A stretch of 5,762 nt of DNA from Parcubacteria group bacterium GW2011_GWA2_47_7 (lineage in GTDB: Bacteria; Patescibacteriota; Minisyncoccia; Phycocordibacterales; UBA6899). Below the pieces are notes generated by a model that searched no databases, was not told where the DNA came from, and saw nothing but the letters and a program-made list of their open reading frames with translations. A program made the position numbers and the translations under genes. The stretch lies in assembly GCA_000999395.1 (NCBI GenBank), contig LCOM01000055.1, positions 1-5,762 of the forward strand. The letters run 5' to 3'. Positions 1 to 4,638 of the stretch are shown piece after piece. Positions within the stretch are counted from its first letter, which is position 1; each line of letters begins with the position of its first letter.

Positions 1-290
1 TAGAGGAGAAGGTCCTGGCTTTCCTCAAGAGCCAGAAGGCTGTTCTTGTTGGCGCCCAAGGTTTGTCGCTTGTTTATGCAGCGAAGCGCGAGGAGCTTCC
101 CAAACACTACGTGTGCGTCTCCTTAGACGAGAAAGGTGCATTTTGGAAAGACGCAAGTGGTCACCATCGAGTGCCTTATCTCTACGGTGATCTGAGCGGC
201 AACTTCGGTCTCTACCTCGGCATTTTCGATCATGGCTGGACCGATAAGTGCTGCTTGCTCTGCTTCTGCGAACTGCCTGTCGAGGAATAA
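1..290 (+). CDS. Unrecognised protein, 3' part only
   Basis: The reading frame is open from the left edge (first full codon at 3) to the TAA ending at 290, giving 95 visible residues. A TTG at 63 could serve as a start, but the open frame upstream reads as ordinary coding sequence, so the gene probably begins outside the window. I do not recognise the family. The visible part looks soluble: it opens with a charged amphipathic stretch (EEKVLAFLKSQKAVLVGAQG), passes through a Gly- and Tyr-rich middle (YLYGDLSGNFGLYLG), and ends with a cluster of four cysteines (CCLLCFC) about 12 residues before the C-terminus. That cluster might bind metal or be redox active, but nothing else supports a function. 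A strong terminator lies about 60 bp downstream, so this gene ends its own transcript and is not co-transcribed with rpsB. Confidence 0.6.
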   Translation, partial: EEKVLAFLKSQKAVLVGAQGLSLVYAAKREELPKHYVCVSLDEKGAFWKDASGHHRVPYLYGDLSGNFGLYLGIFDHGWTDKCCLLCFCELPVEE

Positions 291-350
291 GAACTGGTCC
301 ACCAAAGTCTGGACATTTAGTTTCTATTCTTGTTTTTGACTGTTTGACCG

Positions 351-382
351 GAACCCCTGCGGAAGCAGGGGTTCATTTCTTT
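351..382 (+). terminator. Intrinsic terminator after the first gene
   Basis: GAACCCCTGC (351-360) pairs perfectly with GCAGGGGTTC (365-374) around a GGAA tetraloop of the GNRA type. The T-rich tail ATTTCTTT follows at 375-382. A 10-bp GC-rich stem, stable tetraloop and U-rich tail make a standard Rho-independent terminator. It separates the upstream gene from the rpsB promoter. Confidence 0.9.
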
Positions 383-411
383 ACATAACACGCAGGAAAT
401 CATCTATTTCC

Positions 412-440
412 TTGCGAAATTGGGCTTATTTTGCTAGTAT
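412..440 (+). promoter_or_regulatory. Sigma70-type promoter of rpsB
   Basis: A -35 box TTGCGA (412-417) and a -10 box TAGTAT (435-440) are separated by 17 bp. The -10 box carries an upstream TG (432-433), giving an extended -10 (TGCTAGTAT). The start of transcription would be near 447, leaving a leader of about 30 nt. It lies just after the terminator and just before rpsB. Confidence 0.7.
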
Positions 441-462
441 TCTGACACTTATTAATAGTTTT

Positions 463-468
463 AGAGGA
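463..468 (+). promoter_or_regulatory. Shine-Dalgarno site of rpsB
   Basis: AGAGGA ends 8 nt before the ATG at 477, an ideal spacing. It fixes the rpsB start. It is the clearest ribosome binding site in the window; most other genes here have none. Confidence 0.8.
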
Positions 469-476
469 CAGAAAAC

Positions 477-1172
477 ATGACAGAAAATACCGCAATAGAA
501 GCAATGTTTAATGTCGGCGCACACTTCGGGTATTCCCGAGCTCGCCGCCATGCCTCCGCGAAGCCCTACCTTTTTGGGGCGAAGAACGGAGTCGATATTA
601 TTGATTTAACCGAGACTGCCAAGATGCTCGACGCCGCGAAGGAGCGCGTCATGGAACTCGGAAAGGCAGGCAAGAACATCCTCTTCGTCGGCACGAAGCT
701 TGAGATAAAGGATATCGTTGAGGAGACTGCAAAGTCGCTCAATATGCCTTACGTCACGGAGCGTTGGGTTGGTGGCATGCTCACCAATTGGTCTGAGATC
801 AAGAAACGCACTGGGCGCCTGAAGGAACTTTCCGACAAGTTTTCAAAAGGAGAGCTCGACAAATATACCAAAATGGAGAAATTGTTGTTCGAACGCGAAA
901 TGGGAAAGCTACAGGTCGTGTTTGGAGGTATTGTCGCCCTCGAGGGAGCACCGGCTGCACTCATTATCATAGACCCTCGCGAGGAACACATTGCAGTGAA
1001 AGAGGCAGAGAAAATGAAAATAGAAATGATTTCGTTGCTCAATTCTGATTGTGACAGTTCAAATATCGCCTATCCGATTCTTGCAAATGATTCCGCGATT
1101 GAAAGCGTGCGCTATTTCATTGCGCAGTTGTCGGAGGCGTATGAAGCCGGCAAGAAGGCCCGCACGATATAG
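477..1172 (+). CDS. rpsB: Small ribosomal subunit protein S2
   Basis: The protein has 231 residues, close to the usual S2 length (241 in E. coli). S2 binds 16S rRNA between head and body of the 30S subunit and is needed for S1 recruitment where S1 exists. Family landmarks are in order: GAHFGY (14-19), YLFGAKNGVDIIDL (31-44), VGTK (71-74), RWVGGMLTN (96-104), a long charged coiled-coil arm (about 107-146), DPREEHIAVKEA (166-177) and ANDSAIESVRYFI (203-215). The usual TRxWNPKM segment is replaced by RARRHASAKP (21-30), which I associate with Parcubacteria. The ATG at 477 is supported by a promoter and an AGAGGA ribosome binding site. tsf lies downstream, the common bacterial order, but the 166-bp gap holds a long hairpin and a likely second promoter, so coupling is probably loose. 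The gene ends in TAG. Confidence 0.97.
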   Translation: MTENTAIEAMFNVGAHFGYSRARRHASAKPYLFGAKNGVDIIDLTETAKMLDAAKERVMELGKAGKNILFVGTKLEIKDIVEETAKSLNMPYVTERWVGGMLTNWSEIKKRTGRLKELSDKFSKGELDKYTKMEKLLFEREMGKLQVVFGGIVALEGAPAALIIIDPREEHIAVKEAEKMKIEMISLLNSDCDSSNIAYPILANDSAIESVRYFIAQLSEAYEAGKKARTI

Positions 1173-1183
1173 TTCGGCCACCC

Positions 1184-1275
1184 AAATTCAGCGAATTTCT
1201 TCGTTGTCAGCGTCGCGAGCTCTGTGAACGTACAAAGAGTACGTCCCCAGAATATCGCTTCCTCGACGCCTCGAA
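1184..1275 (+). other. Long imperfect hairpin between rpsB and tsf
   Basis: The spacer folds on paper into one long interrupted stem. From outside in the pairs are TTCG/CGAA (1200-1203, 1272-1275), GCGTCG/CGACGC (1210-1215, 1264-1269), GAGC/GCTT (1217-1220, 1257-1260), TCTG/CAGA (1221-1224, 1248-1251) and ACGTAC/GTACGT (1228-1233, 1239-1244), with loop AAAGA. A smaller hairpin AAATTC-AGC-GAATTT (1184-1198) stands just upstream. There is no U-tract, so it is not a standard intrinsic terminator. It lies before the likely tsf promoter, so it would be the 3' untranslated part of the rpsB mRNA: a 3' end stabiliser, a weak terminator or a copy of a dispersed repeat. The pairing is direct observation; the role is unknown. 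Confidence 0.45.
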
Positions 1276-1287
1276 CTTCATCTTAAT

Positions 1288-1317
1288 TTGAAAGCCTTCC
1301 GTGAAATATTTTATACA
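1288..1317 (+). promoter_or_regulatory. Likely promoter of tsf
   Basis: TTGAAA (1288-1293) and TATACA (1312-1317) are separated by 18 bp. The predicted start is near 1324, leaving about 15 nt before the tsf ATG. An alternative -10, TACACT (1325-1330), would make the mRNA nearly leaderless. Either fits the absence of a Shine-Dalgarno site before tsf. Confidence 0.45.
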
Positions 1318-1338
1318 TATTTAATACACTGAAATCAT

Positions 1339-1938
1339 ATGGAAATTGGAATGGATCAGATCAAGGCATTACGTGATGAGACTGGAGTAGCAGTCATGCA
1401 GTGCAAGAAAGCACTTGAGGATGCGGGTGGAGATATGGAAAAGGCACGTATGGCACTCAGAAAGAAAAGTGGAGAACTTGCTGCAAAGAAAAGCGAGCGC
1501 GCATTAGGATCAGGGGTAGTTTCCGCATATATACATGGAAACGGTTCCGTCGGTGCGATGGTGGAGCTTGGCTGTGAGACTGACTTTGTCGCCAAGAACG
1601 AAGATTTTAGGAAGTTGGCTTACGATATTGCTATGCATGTCGCCGCGCTTCGTCCGAAGTTTTTGACTCAGGCCGATATTACTGATGAAGACAAAGTAAA
1701 GGCAAAGGCCTTTTTCGCAGAAGAAGTCGAAAAGACCATGGCCGGAAAGCCGGAGGCAATAAAAGAGAAGGCCCTCACCGGTAAGCTCGAAGTATATTTC
1801 AAGGAAATGGTGCTTATTGATCAGCCCTTTGTGAAAAATGCTGATGTTACGGTAGGAGGCCTCGTAAAAAATGCTGTGCAGAAATTTGGAGAGAATACGG
1901 AGATCATTCGCTTTTCGCGTTTTGCTGTGGGAAAATAA
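1339..1938 (+). CDS. tsf: Elongation factor Ts
   Basis: The protein has 199 residues and acts in the cytoplasm as the nucleotide exchange factor that recycles EF-Tu-GDP. It is much shorter than E. coli EF-Ts (283), with one reduced core domain, similar to short bacterial forms. The N-terminal UBA-like helical domain spans about 5-50, including IKALRDETG and MQCKKALEDAGGDMEKA. The key TDFVAKNEDF motif is at 81-90; Asp82 and Phe83 match the residues that disturb the Mg2+ site of EF-Tu. The C-terminal part (about 145-199) has the conserved ALTGKLEVYFKEMVLIDQPF segment. The first ATG (1339) gives MEIGMDQIKALR. A second ATG at 1351 would start right at MDQIKALR and cannot be excluded, because neither has a good ribosome binding site. 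It follows rpsB, the usual partner. Confidence 0.95.
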   Translation: MEIGMDQIKALRDETGVAVMQCKKALEDAGGDMEKARMALRKKSGELAAKKSERALGSGVVSAYIHGNGSVGAMVELGCETDFVAKNEDFRKLAYDIAMHVAALRPKFLTQADITDEDKVKAKAFFAEEVEKTMAGKPEAIKEKALTGKLEVYFKEMVLIDQPFVKNADVTVGGLVKNAVQKFGENTEIIRFSRFAVGK

Positions 1939-1955
1939 ATTATTGACAGTAAATC

Positions 1956-1964
1956 TGTTATACT
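1956..1964 (+). promoter_or_regulatory. Extended -10 promoter, near-leaderless start
   Basis: TGTTATACT is an extended -10 element (TGnTATACT). It ends 9 nt before the ATG at 1974, so transcription should start around 1971, leaving about 3 nt of leader. A TTGACA (1943-1948) lies only 10 bp upstream of the -10 hexamer, too close for a normal -35 box, so the extended -10 probably carries the activity. Confidence 0.6.
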
Positions 1965-1973
1965 GACCTCTCT

Positions 1974-2348
1974 ATGGTGACCTTGTTTCAAATATGGCTT
2001 GTTTCAGCGCTAGTGCTTATTGGCATTATGTTTTATGCGTATGTAAATGCAGTGCGACAGCAATACACTGCTATTCATACGCGCTTGCGTTTCGCCGATT
2101 TTGTTTTTGATGAGGTATCGCTCCTTCACCGTGATATTTTCAGATTAGTTGAGAAAGCCAAGCCTCAAGGTCAGCGTACTGCTCGCGCAGGAATGGTCAT
2201 TGTGAAACGAGGGCAGGAGTTCTTCACCAGCAGAATATTCGGGCGTATAGAGTCCGAAAGGGGTCGTGCTTCTTCATTTTTTCTAAAACAAATTATTGAG
2301 CATAAGGAAAGGGACGTTGAACGAGGAAACGATGAGCGGTCCGTGTAG
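1974..2348 (+). CDS. Small single-pass membrane protein of unknown function
   Basis: The product has 124 residues. A hydrophobic helix at about 4-24 (LFQIWLVSALVLIGIMFYAYV) lacks a cleavage site and looks like a membrane anchor. The remaining 100 residues are charged, strongly basic and probably helical; basic residues after the helix (VRQQ, HTRLR) suggest a cytoplasmic C-terminus. The ending RASSFFLKQIIEHKERDVERGND resembles, from memory, the tail of small anchored proteins often seen in Parcubacteria, but I can name no family or function. The ATG at 1974 is the first codon after a TGTTATACT promoter, with no ribosome binding site, which suggests a leaderless message. It begins 35 bp after tsf, on its own promoter, and ends in TAG 99 bp before tRNA-Thr. 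Confidence 0.75.
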   Translation: MVTLFQIWLVSALVLIGIMFYAYVNAVRQQYTAIHTRLRFADFVFDEVSLLHRDIFRLVEKAKPQGQRTARAGMVIVKRGQEFFTSRIFGRIESERGRASSFFLKQIIEHKERDVERGNDERSV

Positions 2349-2447
2349 CCAAAATCGATTTTTTCTGATAAAAAGAATGGCATCGGTAAAAGCATCAGCT
2401 TGATGACCGCTGAAGACAAGAACGTGCATTGATATTGTTTTTTGAGA

Positions 2448-2520
2448 GCCGCCTTAGCTCAGTTGGTAGAGCAACACTTTTGTAAAGTGAAGGTCCCCAG
2501 TTCAAATCTGGGAGGCGGCT
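2448..2520 (+). tRNA. tRNA-Thr (anticodon UGU)
   Basis: A complete 73-nt cloverleaf. The acceptor GCCGCCT (2448-2454) pairs perfectly with AGGCGGC (2513-2519). The D arm is GCTC-AGTTGGTA-GAGC (2457-2472). The anticodon loop TTTGTAA (2479-2485) holds TGT at 2481-2483, reading ACA and related Thr codons. The T arm is CCCAG-TTCAAAT-CTGGG (2496-2512). The discriminator is T2520. The outermost anticodon-stem pair is A-A (2474/2490), a mild defect. CCA is not encoded, so it must be added after transcription. The 5' leader TTTTTTGAGA is nearly complementary to the 3' trailer CCCAAAAAG, which would lengthen the acceptor stem in the precursor. Confidence 0.96.
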
Positions 2521-2532
2521 CCCAAAAAGTAA
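2483..2532 (+). repeat. Direct repeat copy 1 (tRNA-Thr 3' half and flank)
   Basis: This stretch, from the third anticodon base through the tRNA 3' end and about 12 bases beyond, recurs 140 bp downstream at 2623-2672. Within the 38 tRNA bases only 2515 (G) versus 2655 (A) differs; the flank has two further changes (2522 and 2529). Confidence 0.85.
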
Positions 2533-2622
2533 TTCATCAAAAATCATACTCGGCCAATCTTGAGAGCAAAGTACTGTCCACCGACAGTGCTTTTGGTTAT
2601 GCTTGCCCGCAAGCATTCCTCC
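2521..2622. other. 102-bp spacer with two hairpins between tRNA repeats
   Basis: The sequence between the intact tRNA and its partial copy has no credible gene. It holds hairpin A, an 11-bp stem with one G-T pair (2568-2578 with 2583-2593, loop CACC), whose 3' arm ends in TTTT and might weakly terminate the tRNA transcript. Hairpin B is ATGCTTGC (2599-2606) with GCAAGCAT (2609-2616), perfect, 2-nt loop. The pair could be recombination-site structure or simply transcript-end structure. Confidence 0.5.
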
Positions 2623-2672
2623 TAAAGTGAAGGTCCCCAGTTCAAATCTGGGAGACGGCTCTCAAAAAATAA
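2623..2672 (+). pseudogene. Partial tRNA-Thr 3' half (direct repeat copy 2)
   Basis: This is a fragment of a tRNA-Thr gene: third anticodon base, 3' anticodon stem, variable loop, full T arm and 3' acceptor strand (2623-2660), then a similar A-rich flank. There is no 5' half: nothing upstream matches a D arm or a GCCGTCT acceptor strand. It cannot form a working tRNA alone. A partial copy starting at the anticodon loop is what tyrosine-recombinase integration into a tRNA gene leaves behind, but unequal duplication followed by deletion is also possible. Confidence 0.8.
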
Positions 2673-2724
2673 ATCTACAGGAAGTGAGTCATCACGCAAC
2701 TCTTTATTCTTGGTTACTTTGATA

Positions 2725-2730
2725 TATAAT
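2725..2730 (+). promoter_or_regulatory. Consensus -10 box placed for a leaderless mRNA
   Basis: TATAAT lies with exactly 6 nt between its last base and the ATG at 2737, so the expected start point falls on the initiation codon. No strong -35 box is visible at 17 bp (about 2702-2707). There is no Shine-Dalgarno site. Confidence 0.6.
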
Positions 2731-2736
2731 AGTCAT

Positions 2737-2931
2737 ATGACTGAAAATTCATCTGATCAGACGGTTATTAAAAAGGACTGCAAAATGTGTCGCTTCGTGC
2801 GCACGTTTGCAATCGCCGTTTTTCTTATCACTGTCGCATATTATTTCTATAGTGAGTCCCAGCTACGCGGGAACACAGAACGAGGCGAGAGCATTGTGGA
2901 TACTACTCCCGTAGGTGATCAATCACAATAA
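2737..2931 (+). CDS. CxxC membrane microprotein A, unknown function
   Basis: The product has 64 residues. A short polar head (1-11) precedes KKDCKMCRF (12-20), with cysteines 15 and 18 in a CxxC pair. One hydrophobic helix follows (about 20-38, VRTFAIAVFLITVAYYFY), then a 26-residue acidic and polar tail. The ATG at 2737 is chosen over an upstream in-frame TTG (2710) because TATAAT at 2725-2730 lies where the transcript would begin on that ATG. The next gene encodes a shorter paralogue with the CxxC at the same residue numbers, which strongly supports both as real. The CxxC next to the membrane could bind zinc or form a disulfide; no known family is recognised. Confidence 0.7.
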   Translation: MTENSSDQTVIKKDCKMCRFVRTFAIAVFLITVAYYFYSESQLRGNTERGESIVDTTPVGDQSQ

Positions 2932-2934
2932 GAC

Positions 2935-3063
2935 ATGATTGACCAAATTAGCGACGAACAAAAATTAAAGAAAGAATGCACATCGTGCCGATTCGCGATG
3001 TATTTTGCGTTCACCGTCATCATGTTTGTTCTGGTGGGAAATTATATTTTTCGCATCTCATAG
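2935..3063 (+). CDS. CxxC membrane microprotein B (42 aa), paralogue of A
   Basis: The ATG comes 3 nt after the stop of microprotein A and in the same frame; the gene ends in TAG at 3063. The 42-residue product has a charged head rich in Lys, Asp and Glu (1-14), KKECTSCRF at 12-20 with cysteines 15 and 18, and one hydrophobic helix (about 20-38) ending in IFRIS. The motif K-K-[D/E]-C-x-x-C-R-F aligns without gaps with microprotein A at identical residue numbers, while the rest has diverged, as expected of selection on the motif. It lacks the polar tail of A. There is no ribosome binding site, so translation probably depends on re-initiation after A. A hairpin terminator follows directly. Function unknown. 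Confidence 0.68.
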   Translation: MIDQISDEQKLKKECTSCRFAMYFAFTVIMFVLVGNYIFRIS

Positions 3064-3106
3064 GTCACCTCTGTGCATAGGGAGAGGTGTATGACCTACT
3101 TTGTTT
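3062..3106 (+). terminator. Probable terminator after the microprotein pair
   Basis: CACCTCT (3066-3072) pairs with AGAGGTG (3083-3089), and outside it AGGT (3062-3065) with ACCT (3094-3097), leaving a 4-nt bulge. The tail ACTTTGTTT (3098-3106) is U-rich but interrupted. The hairpin begins within the stop codon of microprotein B, which fits the end of that transcript. Confidence 0.55.
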
Positions 3107-3215
3107 CATTGTATTTTGCATGGCGTCGCCACTATGGCTTCGCGTACAAATCTCTCTTTTCCTCATGGGGTGACATCTCTACTTGTCATAGGTGGCAATA
3201 TTCCTTTTCATTCCA

Positions 3216-3221
3216 TATAAT
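3216..3221 (+). promoter_or_regulatory. Consensus -10 box of the pheS-pyrE-pheT unit
   Basis: TATAAT ends exactly 6 nt before the pheS ATG at 3228, the same geometry as at 2725-2730, so the message is predicted leaderless. A weak -35 (TGGCAA, 3193-3198) sits 17 bp upstream; the better TTGTCA (3183-3188) is 27 bp away and too far. The AGGG at 3222-3225 is too close to the ATG for a Shine-Dalgarno site. Confidence 0.6.
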
Positions 3222-3227
3222 AGGGCA

Positions 3228-4085
3228 ATGACTTTAGAGGAAAAATGTATCACTGGGCATTTGCACCCTATCACGCTTATGATAGACCGTATCTGTGCCA
3301 TAATGACTGATATCGGGTTTGATGTTGCCGACGGACCAGAGCTCGAAACAGAATTTTACAATTTTGATGCGCTCAATGTTCCCAAAGATCATCCATCACG
3401 TGATATGCAGGATACGTTCTTTGTTCACGCTGATAAGGATGCGGATACTGCATTCGGATTACCAAAGAAGAGGGGTGACAAAGTTCTCCTTCGTACACAT
3501 ACTTCTCCCGTGCAGATCCGCACCATGGAGGCTTGGGCCAAGGGTGGATACAAGAACGACATGCTCGCAATCATCGTTCCGGGGAAGGCATATCGCAATG
3601 AAGCTACAGATGCAACGCATGAGGCGCAATTCCATCAAGTAGAGGGGTTGCTCATTGGGAAAGATATTTCGCTCGCACATTTGAAGGGGGTCCTCAAGCA
3701 TCTTTTTACAGAACTTTTTGGAAAGGAAATTGACGTGCGATTGCGCGCTTCATTCTTTCCTTTTACTGAGCCGTCAGCCGAGATTGATATGCAGTGTTTC
3801 AAATGCGACGGTCATGGGTCAAAACCCCCCGCACTTCCCGATGGTTCACCAGACCTTTCAAGGGCGGGCTTAGGATGTTCCCTCTGTAAAAATACCGGAT
3901 GGATAGAGATTATGGGTTCAGGTATGGTGCATCCAAACGTGCTCGAGAATTGCGGTGTCGATAGTACGAAATATCAAGGCTTCGCATTCGGCGGTGGTAT
4001 CGACCGTCTCGCAATGCTGAAGTGGGGGATTGATGATATTCGTCTTCTGTACAGCGGAGATCTCCGTGTGGTTAATCAATTCTAA
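3228..4085 (+). CDS. pheS: Phenylalanyl-tRNA synthetase alpha subunit, short form
   Basis: PheS is the catalytic subunit of the (alpha-beta)2 class II enzyme that charges tRNA-Phe with phenylalanine. From the ATG at 3228 it has 285 residues. Class II motifs are present: GHLHPIT (10-16) in motif 1, YRNEATDATHEAQFHQVEG (122-140) in motif 2, and FAFGGGIDRLAML (252-264) in motif 3, ending DLRVVNQF as usual. SFFPFTEPSAEID (175-187) and GMVHPNVL (232-239) are also typical. The N-terminal coiled coil of about 100 residues that binds tRNA in most PheS proteins is missing, as the protein starts at the catalytic core. A roughly 30-residue insert holds CFKC (190-193) and CSLC (217-220), a likely zinc site. 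An upstream in-frame start (3192) is less likely, because it lies before the TATAAT box. pyrE follows after 1 nt. Confidence 0.95.
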   Translation: MTLEEKCITGHLHPITLMIDRICAIMTDIGFDVADGPELETEFYNFDALNVPKDHPSRDMQDTFFVHADKDADTAFGLPKKRGDKVLLRTHTSPVQIRTMEAWAKGGYKNDMLAIIVPGKAYRNEATDATHEAQFHQVEGLLIGKDISLAHLKGVLKHLFTELFGKEIDVRLRASFFPFTEPSAEIDMQCFKCDGHGSKPPALPDGSPDLSRAGLGCSLCKNTGWIEIMGSGMVHPNVLENCGVDSTKYQGFAFGGGIDRLAMLKWGIDDIRLLYSGDLRVVNQF

Positions 4086-4086
4086 T

Positions 4087-4593
4087 ATGCACACTGAGCT
4101 CATCACGAAACTCAAGTCGGTCGGTGTTATAGAGCAGGGGGATTTTATCTTGCGCTCCGGTGAACATTCCGATTTTTATTGTGATCTGAAAAAATCATTT
4201 GGGCACCCCTTTGTCCTTCATGATATTGCCGTTGCACTCAAATCACTCATTCCGAATGGTACAACCTGCCTTGCGGCTGCGGGGTATGGAGGCATACCGC
4301 TCGCGACAGCGCTTTCACTCGAATCGACCCTCCCGCTCTGTCTGGTTCGTGATGTGGTAAAAGAGCATGGGACAAAGAGTCTTTTTGATGGATATATCCC
4401 GACTTCATCCGATAGAGTAGCAATTGTCGATGATGTTTTTACGACCGGAGGGAGTGCCCATGATATAATCACCAAGTTGTCCCAACTCGGGTGTTCCGTC
4501 AATTCGGTCCTTGTGGCGGTGCGGAGAGGGAGTTTGTCCCCCGATTTACCCGTGAAAGCGTTGTTTACTGACGCAGAACTTTTTCCCTCATGA
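4087..4593 (+). CDS. pyrE: Orotate phosphoribosyltransferase
   Basis: PyrE joins orotate and PRPP to form orotidine 5'-phosphate, the penultimate step of UMP synthesis. The 168-residue product has a type I phosphoribosyltransferase fold. Visible motifs are FILRSGEHSDFYCDLK (20-35), matching the substrate hood start, AAAGYGGIPLATALS (63-77), LVRDVVKEHGTK (86-97), the flexible loop with Lys92 and His94, and the PRPP-binding VAIVDDVFTTGGSA (111-124). It is shorter than typical OPRTases (about 210), mainly at the C-terminus. The ATG at 4087 follows the pheS stop by 1 nt; a start at 4030 would overlap pheS by 56 bp and adds unrelated residues. No ribosome binding site is visible, so coupling to pheS is likely. 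The stop TGA overlaps the ATG of the pheT remnant (ATGA). Another small PRTase with a different base is possible, but the hood and loop favour OPRT. Confidence 0.88.
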   Translation: MHTELITKLKSVGVIEQGDFILRSGEHSDFYCDLKKSFGHPFVLHDIAVALKSLIPNGTTCLAAAGYGGIPLATALSLESTLPLCLVRDVVKEHGTKSLFDGYIPTSSDRVAIVDDVFTTGGSAHDIITKLSQLGCSVNSVLVAVRRGSLSPDLPVKALFTDAELFPS

Positions 4594-4638
4594 AATACTC
4601 ACTCAATTGGGGCACATGATGCGCTCTCGCATCGAGGG
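4590..4638 (+). pseudogene. pheT: pheT start remnant and deletion junction
   Basis: The ATG at 4590 overlaps the pyrE stop (ATGA) and encodes MKYSLNW, a typical PheT beginning, but the frame ends at TGA 4617-4619 after nine codons. From about 4612 the next frame reads AHDALSHRGMAREIG, which belongs well inside PheT, at the segment written NRADCLGIIGVARD in E. coli (residues about 153-166). The sequence between is absent. The junction AATTGG|GGCACAT could be a deletion joining an Asn-Trp codon pair to an Asn-Arg-Ala-His segment (short GG homology), with a one-base frame change. The loss is tens of codons if the ancestor lacked the N-terminal OB domain, about 145 if it had it. Confidence 0.65.

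Noticed and set aside
1943..1964. TTGACA and TATACT as a normal -35/-10 pair
   Set aside because: The spacing is only 10 bp; the extended -10 alone is the better explanation.
2351..2364. AAAATCGATTTTTT after the membrane protein as a terminator
   Set aside because: It is a loopless AT-rich palindrome and cannot form a stable hairpin with a U-tract.
2442..2630. 62-codon ORF across the tRNA on the + strand
   Set aside because: It is simply tRNA-Thr read as protein, a well-known artefact.
2438..2669. A small transposable element (MITE) with 14-bp terminal inverted repeats
   Set aside because: The inverted repeats are explained by tRNA acceptor-stem sequence plus its flank, and no target-site duplication is seen on the two sides.
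3120..3173. A 17-codon ORF upstream of pheS as a pheM-like attenuator leader peptide
   Set aside because: It has only one Phe codon, no ribosome binding site and no following terminator hairpin, and it lies upstream of the TATAAT box that would start the pheS transcript.
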